From IMG/VR virus record IMGVR_UViG_3300021425_000119, positions 1 through 30,229 of that record: DNA of 30,229 bases. The stretch is one strand, 5' to 3'. Position numbers and translations under genes: made by a program. The notes under the pieces are model-generated. The model was not told where the DNA came from. It worked only from the letters and a program-made list of their open reading frames with translations, and did no database searches. The stretch is from a virus. Of this stretch, positions 7,078 to 14,789 are shown in pieces. The number at the start of each line of letters is the position of its first letter. Position 1 is the first letter of the stretch.

Positions 7078-7470
7078 CTATTTAGATCGTACATTAGCAA
7101 AAGCAAGTTCTATAACATCAGACATCTCTTCTGGGTAGATTTCATAGAGTCCACTGAACATTTGATTATAATCATATTGTCTTCTATCACGCCAGTGAAA
7201 GTTGATTCCACGAAATCCCCAAGAGAATACTTCAGTCACACCTACGAGAGGATACTGATCATATTGTATTCCTGGTGTTTTGGCATTATAAAAGAAAGTG
7301 TAATATTTTCCTGCAGTTGGAATCTTTCCACCTTCAGACAAAACTCCAATCAAACTTTCCATAATATCATCGGCAGTTTCTACTCCAACGAAACTATCAA
7401 TCACTCCACGCACACGATTATCATTATCATCTGTGGGTCTTCTTCTTTGTTTTAGAGTTTTTCTTGGCAT
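7078..7470 (-). CDS. Conserved T4-like phage protein of unknown function
   Basis: 130 residues. A basic start (MPRKTLKQRRRP) is followed by an acidic helix and then an aromatic-rich domain with YYTFFYNAKTPGIQYDQYP and FSWGFRGINFHWRDRRQYDY (about residues 83-102). I associate this WGFRGINFHW block with a family recurring in T4-like cyanophages next to gp4, but no function is known to me. Its ATG overlaps the gp4 stop by one base, so it is co-translated with the head completion protein. A virion or packaging role is plausible from position only. Confidence 0.7.
   Translation of the reverse strand: MPRKTLKQRRRPTDDNDNRVRGVIDSFVGVETADDIMESLIGVLSEGGKIPTAGKYYTFFYNAKTPGIQYDQYPLVGVTEVFSWGFRGINFHWRDRRQYDYNQMFSGLYEIYPEEMSDVIELAFANVRSK
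7079..7085 (-). promoter_or_regulatory. Late-type promoter for gp48-gp53
   Basis: The minus strand reads CTAAATA, overlapping the TAG of the preceding gene and 15 bases before the gp48 ATG codon at 7061-7063. The leader would be under 10 bases, which is very short, so it may instead be coincidental. Confidence 0.4.
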
Positions 7471-7907
7471 TACTTAATACCTAAGTCTGATTCCGTAAGG
7501 ACCTTAAACTCATAACCACGATCTAAACACCATTCTTTGGCAGCATTCCACTTTGCCTGATTCTTGGCATACTCAACGACTTCATAGATATAACCCTTTG
7601 TCTTTCTTTTTTGGACTTTGGGTTCTATACATTGCTTATATGGTTTAATCTCAATAATCATTTTTTTAATCTTACCATTCTTATCCTTTACCTTGATATA
7701 AAAGTCTGGGAAGTATCTATGGTATCTGTTATCAATGGGTGAACGATATGGAACAACAACTTCTTCACTCCCCCACTCTAAAATATTCTCATTAGTATCA
7801 CAATATACACAAAACTTTCTCTCCCAGAGAGAACGATAGATTATATTTGTTGGATCACCCTTGTACTTTTTGGGATAAGATGGTTGATATTTTCCCTTAT
7901 ATGACAT
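7470..7907 (-). CDS. 4: Head completion protein gp4 (PD-(D/E)XK nuclease fold)
   Basis: 145 residues (T4: 150). gp4 (gp50/65) acts in T4 head completion after DNA packaging. The N-terminus YKGKYQPSYPKKYKGDPTNI matches T4 YSGKWVPKNISKYRGDPKKI. Nuclease-type residues are present: E29 in SLWERKF, D68 in RYFPDFYI, E86 and K88 in IIEIKP. The C-terminus FKVLTESDLGIK matches T4 FRILTEDGL. Length and all blocks are intact. It heads the minus-strand operon and is transcribed away from gp54; a minus-strand CTAAATA lies about 35 bases upstream. Confidence 0.92.
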   Translation of the reverse strand: MSYKGKYQPSYPKKYKGDPTNIIYRSLWERKFCVYCDTNENILEWGSEEVVVPYRSPIDNRYHRYFPDFYIKVKDKNGKIKKMIIEIKPYKQCIEPKVQKRKTKGYIYEVVEYAKNQAKWNAAKEWCLDRGYEFKVLTESDLGIK

Positions 7908-7915
7908 CTAAATAA
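7908..7915 (+). promoter_or_regulatory. Late-type promoter for gp54
   Basis: CTAAATAA directly after the last base of the gp4 start codon complement. A start site about 6 bases downstream gives a leader near 29 bases before the GTG at 7950. Part of an interleaved divergent pair. Confidence 0.6.
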
Positions 7916-7941
7916 CTAATAATAAAAGCAAATCTTACAGG

Positions 7942-7948
7942 TATTTAG
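7942..7948 (-). promoter_or_regulatory. Late-type promoter for gp4 operon
   Basis: The plus strand reads TATTTAG, that is CTAAATA on the minus strand. A start near 7935 gives a leader of about 28 bases to the gp4 ATG. It lies between the gp54 ribosome binding site and the GTG start. Confidence 0.6.
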
Positions 7949-7949
7949 A

Positions 7950-8918
7950 GTGGCTCGTTCCCTTATAAGAAATATACAACCGAGAGACGTTAAAAAATTA
8001 TTTGGTAACTTATCGCAGACTAATTATTATCAGGTAGACTTTTCGTCTCTTTCTACTTTTGCACAAAATCAAGAACTTATAAATTATTTGAGTAAAAGAG
8101 GTGTTGATAAGGATTTTATTTCTAGGGATGCAGGACTTCTCTGTTCTGAGGCATCATTGCCGGGAACTAGTCTTGCGACTGCAGAAGTAAAAGACAACTT
8201 TATGGGCATATCTCAAGAATTTGCACATACGAGATTATATACTGATTTTGATTTTACTTTTTATGTTGATACTGATTATAAGAGTATAAAGTTTTTTGAG
8301 GGATGGATTGATTTTATTAGTAGTGGTAGTGAAGCAGTAGACCAAGCAAATCCTTTGAATTCAAATTATTATCGTAGAATGAGATATCCAGATACTTATA
8401 AATGCCAAACTGTAACAATTACAAAGTTTGAAAGAAATGTTGGTAACACTAATACAATAAAATATTCTTTTATTAATGTATTTCCAAAGACAGTTAGTGC
8501 CATTCCTATTTCATATGGTGGTGCAGATATATTGAGAGTTTCTGTAAGTTTTAATTATGATCGATATGCCATAGATATTTCTGGATTTTCTAAAGGTCAG
8601 CAAGGTAAATTTACGGATGTTACGCAATCTTCTGCCGAACAATCTGCAGCATATCAGAATAGATTAAAATCATTATCAACGAACTCTCAAACAGTCAGAC
8701 AATCACAAACAAAATCAACTTCAACTGGTCCAGTAAAATCAACACCAGTTTCTACTCCCGCTGCCAGAAATCTTCAAGAAGTTGCTGAAACTGGAGGAGG
8801 ATCAAGTAGAGAATTGACTCTTCAAACACTTCTCAAAAGATATGGTGGAGATACTGCTAGAGCATATACTGAACTTGATTCAATGTTCCCTGATAGAACA
8901 AAAGGTATCTCACGATAA
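7950..8918 (+). CDS. 54: Baseplate tail tube initiator gp54
   Basis: 322 residues (T4: 320). gp54 polymerises on gp48 and is the platform for the gp19 tail tube. The stretch IKYSFINVFPKTVSAIPISYGGADILRVSVSFNY (residues about 170-203; quoted in parts) matches the T4 gp54 order PISVSAPELSYDGD...TTFDVTFAYRVM: proline-serine turn, S/Y-G-G-D, then a beta strand. The N-terminus NYYQVDFSSL and LCSEASLPG fit tube-protein beta sheets. The C-terminal 100 residues are Q/S/T-rich. The start is GTG with AGG about 8 bases upstream; no in-frame ATG fits better. Confidence 0.75.
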   Translation: MARSLIRNIQPRDVKKLFGNLSQTNYYQVDFSSLSTFAQNQELINYLSKRGVDKDFISRDAGLLCSEASLPGTSLATAEVKDNFMGISQEFAHTRLYTDFDFTFYVDTDYKSIKFFEGWIDFISSGSEAVDQANPLNSNYYRRMRYPDTYKCQTVTITKFERNVGNTNTIKYSFINVFPKTVSAIPISYGGADILRVSVSFNYDRYAIDISGFSKGQQGKFTDVTQSSAEQSAAYQNRLKSLSTNSQTVRQSQTKSTSTGPVKSTPVSTPAARNLQEVAETGGGSSRELTLQTLLKRYGGDTARAYTELDSMFPDRTKGISR

Positions 8919-8932
8919 CCTTCTAAATAATC

Positions 8933-8940
8933 ATACCTGA
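8933..8940 (+). promoter_or_regulatory. Late-type promoter upstream of gp26
   Basis: CTAAATAA, 15 bases past the gp54 stop and 15 bases before the gp26 ATG at 8956, in the 37-base gap. Same element as at 7908. Confidence 0.55.
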
Positions 8941-8955
8941 ATTGTATCGCATACT

Positions 8956-9678
8956 ATGCCATTACCCAAGATTAATACACCAACTTATGAGTTGACATTG
9001 CCTTCGACTGGAAAGAAGATTAAGTATAGACCCTTTCTTGTGAGAGAAGAAAAGATTCTGATTATGGCAATGGAATCTGAAGATATGAACGAGATTACCA
9101 ATGCCATCGTTCAAATTCTTTCTGATTGCATTATTTCTAATGATGTAAAAGTAGAATCCCTTGCAACTTTTGATATTGAGTATTTGTTCTTGAATGTTCG
9201 TGCCAAATCTGTTGGTGAAAGTGTAGAAGTTAATGTGACTTGTCCAGATGATGAAGAAACACAAGTAGAAATGTCTATCGATATTGATACGATTAAAGTT
9301 CAAAAGACCAAAGGGCATAAGAATATTATCAAACTCGATAATGATCTTTCGATGAAACTTCGTTATCCTTCATTGGAGCAGTTTGTAGAAAATAATTTTG
9401 AAACTGCAGATGGGACCAGTGAAGTTGGTCAGTCACTTTCAATGATTACATCGTGTGTTGAGATGATTTATAATTCGGAAGAAAGTTGGGAAGCATCTGA
9501 TTACTCGAAGAAAGAACTTGATGAATTTATTGAGCAGTTGAATACAAAACAGTTCAAGGAAATTGAAAAGTTTTTCACAACAATGCCAAAACTTTCTCAT
9601 ACTATTGTAGTAAAAAATCCAAAGACAAAAGTAGAGTCAGAAGTTGTTCTTGAGGGATTGGCAAGTTTTTTCAGTTAG
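8956..9678 (+). CDS. 26: Baseplate hub/T4_baseplate family protein gp26
   Basis: 240 residues. It opens LPKINTPTYELTLPSTGKKI and continues KYRPFLVREEKILIMAMES, the start I associate with the T4_baseplate family (PF12322; T4 gp26/gp51), followed by an all-helical C-terminal half. In T4 these proteins act in hub assembly. Here the gene lies just ahead of a tape-measure-like gene, the usual place of tail assembly chaperones. The last codons AGT TTT TTC AGT TAG contain an in-phase T TTT TTC heptamer, and the -1 frame continues into the next ORF, which would give a 300-residue fusion. Confidence 0.8.
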   Translation: MPLPKINTPTYELTLPSTGKKIKYRPFLVREEKILIMAMESEDMNEITNAIVQILSDCIISNDVKVESLATFDIEYLFLNVRAKSVGESVEVNVTCPDDEETQVEMSIDIDTIKVQKTKGHKNIIKLDNDLSMKLRYPSLEQFVENNFETADGTSEVGQSLSMITSCVEMIYNSEESWEASDYSKKELDEFIEQLNTKQFKEIEKFFTTMPKLSHTIVVKNPKTKVESEVVLEGLASFFS

Positions 9679-9692
9679 GTATGGCTCATACC
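9652..9692 (+). promoter_or_regulatory. Predicted programmed -1 frameshift cassette
   Basis: Parts in order: an SD-like GAGGG (9652-9656), 9 bases, the slippery heptamer T TTT TTC (9666-9672) in the gp26 reading phase, a 5-base spacer, and a perfect 6-bp hairpin GGTATG-GCT-CATACC (9678-9692). After a -1 slip the frame reads Q-L-G-M and enters the 58-residue ORF without a stop. This matches the layout of bacterial -1 sites such as dnaX (SD about 10 bases upstream, heptamer, hairpin) and the position of G/GT-type tail chaperone frameshifts. Confidence 0.7.
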
Positions 9693-9857
9693 AATCTTGA
9701 GTCATACTACAAGATAAATTTTGCCCTGTTACAGCATCATAAATATTCATTAACAGAGCTAGAAAATATGATTCCTTGGGAAAGAGAAGTTTATCTTGCT
9801 CTTCTCCAACAGTATATTGAAGAAGAAAACCTAAAAGCACAGCAAAGTGGAATCTAA
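9681..9857 (+). CDS. Small tail-chaperone-like ORF, likely frameshift extension of gp26
   Basis: 58 residues, helical: YYKINFALLQHHKYSLTELE then NMIPWEREVYLALLQQYIEEE. The IPWER block and size recall the T half of G/GT tail chaperones. The ORF is in the -1 frame of gp26. Its own ATG lies inside a 6-bp hairpin and has no proper Shine-Dalgarno (AGG ends one base before it), so independent starts look poor. Most likely it is made only as the C-terminal part of a gp26 fusion: 239 gp26 residues, Q-L-G, then these 58. Its end overlaps the next gene's GTG by 11 bases. Confidence 0.7.
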   Translation: MAHTNLESYYKINFALLQHHKYSLTELENMIPWEREVYLALLQQYIEEENLKAQQSGI

Positions 9858-11622
9858 TTTAAATCTACCATCAAGTACGACACCAAAATTAAACGTTCAA
9901 ACTGTCTCATCGGCAATTTTTGGGAAAGATGGTGGATTAAAAGGTTCCATTAAAAATATTCACGGAACCATTGGTAAATTAGCAGGACATTTTAGAAAAG
10001 CTATAATCCGTATCGGTGTATTAGAGAAAAAATTATTTGCTGTAGAAAAAAGACTTACCATAAGTGAGGAAAAAACTGCAAAAATAATTAATATTCTAAA
10101 GACTCAAAAATCAAATGTAGGTGCAAAAATAACTGCAACCGGAGGAAAAAATAACTTAGAGAAAAAGTTTTCAGAATTAGAAAAGAAACGTACATTAAAT
10201 ACTGAAAAAATCACTAAAATAAAGGATATATTAAAGACACAAAAAAGTAATATAGGGAAAAAATTACCTGGTAGTGATCAAGATAATTTAGAAAAAACAC
10301 TTACAGAAACAAATAAACTTCTTGTAGAAATACAAAAAGAATTATCAAAAGCATTTGCTTCAAGAGCAGATGATCAAAGAAGAAGACAAGATAATCTTAG
10401 AAGGGCACAATCAAAGAGAAAACTTCAAAGAGAAGAAAGTCAGCTGGAAAAGTCATCGAAGAGACTTGGAGAATCTGTTGCAAAGAATGCTAATGATATT
10501 GTTTCTCCGGTGAAGGGAATTTTTGGTCGAATTATGGACTTTATCGGAACAATGGTTCTCGGTATTGCATCAAATGCAGTGTTTGAATGGTTGAAGGATG
10601 AAGACAATAGGAAAAAAGTAGAGGGTTGGTTTAACTGGATTAAAGATCACTGGAAGTGGGTTGCTGCTGGTATTGGTGCTCTAGCACTTATACCTTTAGT
10701 TGGTGCAATCGGAAGTGTGATTGGAGTAATTGGATCGGCTGTTGCCGTAATTAAATTGGCAATGATGCCACTTTTAGCATTATTACTCAATCCTTTGTTC
10801 TGGAAAGCAATGTTGATTGTTGGTGCTGGTGTTCTTCTTTATAAAGCTGGAGAAACTTTATTTAAAACGGCTAGAGGTGGAATTACAGGTGGTCAGAAAT
10901 TTAATGCGGCACATGATATTTTGGATAAAAAAATGGAGGATGCCGGACTAGTTGTACGTGGTCCTAATGCCGGTAAAGAAAAAAGTAAAAGTAAAAGAGG
11001 AAGAGGTTTCACATATTCTGATCCTACGGATCCTGAAAAGATGAAAGTTGCCGAAGAAGTGAAAATGAAGAGAAAGCAGTTGTATGATTTGCGAGATGAG
11101 ATGAATAATGAAATTAAAACAGAAACTGCAAAAATAGAATCTTCCGGTCCCACTCTTAAAGGTGAATCAATTAGTGGTCAACCAGAAATGAGTAGAGCAA
11201 AAATAGAAAAAGGTATTAGAAAAAAATATGAGGAAAAAATATTCAATCTAGTTCCAGAAGTTGGTCAACCAGAATCATCCGCACCCGAAAAGAGAAAGAT
11301 GGGTGGTCCTGTAAAAGCAGGAATGCCCTACATTGTTGGTGATCAACTTGGAATGAAAACAGCAGAATTGTTCGTTCCTCATGTTGATGGCACAATCATA
11401 AGCAACCAAAAAACACAAAAAGTATATCAAAATCTAACTTCAAGAAAAAGAGGTCGTGGTGGAGTTAATATTTCAACTTTGCCAATGATTACAAATCAAT
11501 TGCCACCACCAGAAGTTCAATTGCCAAGTGATTCTGCTACCGATGTTCCAGAGATTTCTAGTGTAAATATGACAGATCCTTATCGTCAATTGAGTCCTAT
11601 GCTATATGGTATAACGGTGTAG
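9847..11622 (+). CDS. Tape-measure-like tail protein
   Basis: 591 residues. Layout: an N-terminal lead with GSIKNIHGTIGKL (about residues 34-46), a long charged coiled-coil (50-205), hydrophobic helices at about 265-340 (GIGALALIPLVGAIG and following), a charged linker, and a C-terminal GGPVKAGMPYIVGDQLGMKTAELFVPH block (about 485-512) like that near the end of many tape measure proteins. Tape measures set tail length and pass into the host envelope. It follows the gp26/frameshift pair, as expected, and could be the T4 gp29 equivalent, though it is short for that role. The GTG start at 9847 overlaps the previous stop. The N-terminal KNIH motif and the end RQLSPMLYGITV recur in the next two genes. 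Confidence 0.65.
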   Translation: MESNLNLPSSTTPKLNVQTVSSAIFGKDGGLKGSIKNIHGTIGKLAGHFRKAIIRIGVLEKKLFAVEKRLTISEEKTAKIINILKTQKSNVGAKITATGGKNNLEKKFSELEKKRTLNTEKITKIKDILKTQKSNIGKKLPGSDQDNLEKTLTETNKLLVEIQKELSKAFASRADDQRRRQDNLRRAQSKRKLQREESQLEKSSKRLGESVAKNANDIVSPVKGIFGRIMDFIGTMVLGIASNAVFEWLKDEDNRKKVEGWFNWIKDHWKWVAAGIGALALIPLVGAIGSVIGVIGSAVAVIKLAMMPLLALLLNPLFWKAMLIVGAGVLLYKAGETLFKTARGGITGGQKFNAAHDILDKKMEDAGLVVRGPNAGKEKSKSKRGRGFTYSDPTDPEKMKVAEEVKMKRKQLYDLRDEMNNEIKTETAKIESSGPTLKGESISGQPEMSRAKIEKGIRKKYEEKIFNLVPEVGQPESSAPEKRKMGGPVKAGMPYIVGDQLGMKTAELFVPHVDGTIISNQKTQKVYQNLTSRKRGRGGVNISTLPMITNQLPPPEVQLPSDSATDVPEISSVNMTDPYRQLSPMLYGITV

Positions 11623-11626
11623 TAAC

Positions 11627-13348
11627 ATGGCAGCACCATTGATTGCTGGATTAGCAAGAGCATTTGCATCTCAAGGAGTAAGGAAAGTTGCGGCTCAAGG
11701 TGCTAAAAAAATTGCAAAAGATAAGATAAAATCCACATTAAAAGACAAAGTAAAAGATAAAACCAATAAAAAATTATCTAAAAAATCTCAAATAATATCG
11801 TCCAGTGGAGATTCGGAAGTAAATGTCATTCAAAGACGAACCTTTGAAGATACAGATTATTCTGCAGATTCCAGATCTACTTCAGATAGGTCATCAATAC
11901 AATCGGCATCTACATCTTTATCACCAGTAAACCAACTGAAGATGAATGTAAAAAACATTCACAAATTCTTATTGAATCGAAATAAGAAGAATGCAAAACT
12001 TCAGAGTGAAGATAAAAGAATTTTAAGAACACAAGTAAGTAGAGATAAATTTGCATTGAGAGAAAGGAAATTAGAGGCTTCTCCTTTTGGCAAATCACTT
12101 AAAAATATAAAAGATTCTGTTCCATCTCCCAATGAAGATGGTAATATATTAGATAAATTATTAGAATTTATTGGTGTAATTATTTTGGGAGTTATTGTTA
12201 ATGGTCTTCCTGCAATTGTTGAAAAAGTTCAAGAAATTATTGATAATATAGTTAATTTCTTAACTCCTATTCAAAGTGGATTTAATCTCATAAAGGCATT
12301 CTTTACCGGAGAATTGGATCAGGTAAAATACAATGCAGATAGAAAAAGAGTTGATGGAGCACTCGAATCATTTGAAGCAGATGGTGGTTTGATTGATCAA
12401 ATGGCAGAAAAGTTGGGACCACTTGGAGGTATAGTTAAACAATTGAAACCATTAACAGGAATGTTAAGGAAACAGGTTAAGGGAAAAAATGTTGTTCTTG
12501 CCAAAAAGGGTGGAAAGGAAGGATTTCTGGATAAAAAAACTGGAGAATTTACTGAAAGAGAATGGACTTCAGAAGAAAGAGAAACGATGTATGGAACAAG
12601 AGGTTCTGGTGATAGTGGTGCACCCGGAGACACTGAAGGTGGAGGTGGAGATGTTGAAGGAGCTGGATCGACTGATGCAAATAATGTTTCTGGTTATCCG
12701 ATTACAAGTCATTATGGTAGAAGATGGGGAAGACTGCATGGAGGAATTGACGTTGGAACCCCAACAGGAACAGCATTGGCTCTGAGTCATTCTGGAGAGG
12801 TAATATACTCCGCACTACATGGTGGATATGGAAATATGATTGATGCATGGGTTCCTGCTCTCAATGTTCAATTTAGATTTGCACACTTGACTAAGAGATA
12901 TAAGAAAACTGGAGAAAAATTTAAGGCGAATGAAGTTCTTGGTTTGACTGGTGGTGGTGCTGGAGATCCAGGAAGAGGAACATCTACAGGACCTCACTTG
13001 CATTATGAAATTGATACTGCAAGAGGTGGAGCAAAATATGGTGGAGCAAGAAATAAAGCACTTCTCTACCGAATGGCAAAAAATGTTAAACTCGGAAATA
13101 TTTTGCCATCAACTGGTGATGGAGAAGGTGGAGGAATTGATATAATTAAAGGCAATATGCCAACCAATGAGAAAGTTGCACAAATACAACAAATATCCCA
13201 TCCAGATCCAACAGGAAATGTTTCCACATATTATTATGTTCAACCTTATGAAACCATTCAAAATCAAATAGTCACATTCCCGATTCCAGTATCTAACAAA
13301 TCAATGAGTCGTGGTAGAAATGAACTTAATCCTTTATGGGAGATGTGA
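11627..13348 (+). CDS. Tail protein with M23 peptidase (endopeptidase) domain
   Basis: 573 residues. After a basic N-terminus comes VKNIHKFLLNRNKKNAKL (about 106-123), coiled coil, a hydrophobic helix FIGVIILGVIVNGLPAIVE (about 181-199), the block FFTGELD..YNADRKRVDGALESF, and KGGKEGFLDKKTGEFTEREW. Residues about 353-475 form an M23 (lysostaphin/LytM-type) domain with metal ligands H371 and D375 (HGGID) and catalytic/ligand H457-L-H459, all present. It should cut peptidoglycan cross-bridges during infection. Residues 100-320 are clearly paralogous to the next gene. The C-terminus reads RNELNPLWEM. Four bases separate it from the tape-measure-like gene. In a different phage group such a protein might be called a tail lysin. 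Confidence 0.82.
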   Translation: MAAPLIAGLARAFASQGVRKVAAQGAKKIAKDKIKSTLKDKVKDKTNKKLSKKSQIISSSGDSEVNVIQRRTFEDTDYSADSRSTSDRSSIQSASTSLSPVNQLKMNVKNIHKFLLNRNKKNAKLQSEDKRILRTQVSRDKFALRERKLEASPFGKSLKNIKDSVPSPNEDGNILDKLLEFIGVIILGVIVNGLPAIVEKVQEIIDNIVNFLTPIQSGFNLIKAFFTGELDQVKYNADRKRVDGALESFEADGGLIDQMAEKLGPLGGIVKQLKPLTGMLRKQVKGKNVVLAKKGGKEGFLDKKTGEFTEREWTSEERETMYGTRGSGDSGAPGDTEGGGGDVEGAGSTDANNVSGYPITSHYGRRWGRLHGGIDVGTPTGTALALSHSGEVIYSALHGGYGNMIDAWVPALNVQFRFAHLTKRYKKTGEKFKANEVLGLTGGGAGDPGRGTSTGPHLHYEIDTARGGAKYGGARNKALLYRMAKNVKLGNILPSTGDGEGGGIDIIKGNMPTNEKVAQIQQISHPDPTGNVSTYYYVQPYETIQNQIVTFPIPVSNKSMSRGRNELNPLWEM

Positions 13349-13352
13349 ATAA

Positions 13353-14783
13353 ATGAATAAGACAACTATTAAAGAACTTCAAAAAGTAAAGTTGAACGTA
13401 AAAAACATTCATAGTGTTTTAATCAATGCCAACAAAAAACAAGAGAAATTAAGTTCATCAATAACAGATTTGGAAAAAAGGGAAGAACAAAAAAAGAAAT
13501 TCGAAGCAAAGGAAAGAAGATTAGAATCTCCATTTTCATCTTCACTGGATAATATTAAAAAAAGTGTTAAACCTTCTGGAGATGAAGGTGGAGGAAACAT
13601 TTTCGATAAACTGTTTGAATTTATAGGATTATTGCTTGCAGGAATTGTAGTTAATGCTCTACCTGGGATTCTTAAAAAAGGTAAGGAAATAATCGATGGA
13701 ATTACGAGTTTCTTTGCTCCTATTCAAAGTACTTTTAGATTAATCATAGGATTTTTAACAGGTGAATTAGACAAATCAGATTACGATGCAGATAGAAAAA
13801 GAGTTGATGATGGTTTCAATCAACTTAACAAAAAAGGTGGATTAGTTGATAAAATGTTAGATAAAACTGGACCTTTAAAACCACTAATAAAAAAATTACT
13901 AAATGCATTTAATTTAGGATCTAAAAAAAGTAAAAATATAGTTCTTTCTAAACAAGGTGGTAAAGAGGGATTTTATAATAAGGAAACTAAAAAATTCACT
14001 GAAAGGCAATGGACTTCCGAAGAAAGAAGATCCTATGAGGGTGATGATGAAGATGATGGTGACGTACCTGCCGGAAACATATCAACCTTAGTTCCAGAAG
14101 GTGGATTAAAAGGTCTTACTGATGATGATTGGAAAGAGCTTGCATATATTGTTAGTGGTGAAGCACAAAGAGGAACAGATGATGAATATGGTGTTGCCGC
14201 AAATGTATTAACTCGTGTTGCACATCCAGCATGGCCAAATAATATTAGAGATGTTGGAAGACAAAGTGGTCAATATGAAGCAGTATACACTGGAAAGGCA
14301 AGATATGAACCAGCACTTGCTCAGAGTTTAAAAGAAAATCAAGGAAAAATAGCAGATGCACTAAAAAAATTGAATGGTAGAGATTCTTTTAAAGGAACTA
14401 GTCAATACAAAAATATGGGATCTGAAGATGTTAAGTTTTCTCCAAGAGGAAACTTTTATCATTATGGAAGTCAACGGAAGAAAAGTGATCCACCACCACC
14501 AAATCCCGATCAAAATTGGAAAAAGTGGATTGAAGATGCAGAAGCACCTATGGGTGAAGGTGGATCACTTTCTATGTTCTCTCCGTTAATTGATAAAAAT
14601 AAACTAGATACTATTAATCAACCAATGTATGAGGATATGGACGATGAAGAAGAAATGGTAAATATTTCTATTCAACCTGTAAATACAATAAGAACATCTT
14701 ACATTTATAAACCTATTCCCCTAAAAACACGAGGAGAAATGAGATCAACCTCACCACAACTATCACCAATATGGAGTGCTTAA
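13353..14783 (+). CDS. Paralogous tail protein with SleB-type cell wall hydrolase domain
   Basis: 476 residues. Same plan as the preceding gene: VKNIHSVLINANKKQEKL (about 12-29), coiled coil, FIGLLLAGIVVNALPGILKK (about 89-108), FLTGELDKSDYDADRKRVDDGF, then KQGGKEGFYNKETKKFTERQWTSEE. In place of M23 it has, at about residues 257-375, a Hydrolase_2/SleB-like domain: LAYIVSGEAQRGTDDEYGVA with E268 as likely catalytic acid, NVLTRV, and QYEAVY. These enzymes cleave the glycan strand, so the pair would attack both bonds of the wall. The end reads PQLSPIWSA. ATG follows the previous stop by 4 bases with GGGAG about 10 bases upstream. Confidence 0.78.
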   Translation: MNKTTIKELQKVKLNVKNIHSVLINANKKQEKLSSSITDLEKREEQKKKFEAKERRLESPFSSSLDNIKKSVKPSGDEGGGNIFDKLFEFIGLLLAGIVVNALPGILKKGKEIIDGITSFFAPIQSTFRLIIGFLTGELDKSDYDADRKRVDDGFNQLNKKGGLVDKMLDKTGPLKPLIKKLLNAFNLGSKKSKNIVLSKQGGKEGFYNKETKKFTERQWTSEERRSYEGDDEDDGDVPAGNISTLVPEGGLKGLTDDDWKELAYIVSGEAQRGTDDEYGVAANVLTRVAHPAWPNNIRDVGRQSGQYEAVYTGKARYEPALAQSLKENQGKIADALKKLNGRDSFKGTSQYKNMGSEDVKFSPRGNFYHYGSQRKKSDPPPPNPDQNWKKWIEDAEAPMGEGGSLSMFSPLIDKNKLDTINQPMYEDMDDEEEMVNISIQPVNTIRTSYIYKPIPLKTRGEMRSTSPQLSPIWSA

Positions 14784-14789
14784 TATAAA

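Noticed and set aside
9739-9745. CATAAATA inside the frameshift ORF as a promoter for the tape-measure-like gene
   Set aside because: It is about 100 bases upstream and inside coding sequence, weaker than the boxes found in gene junctions.
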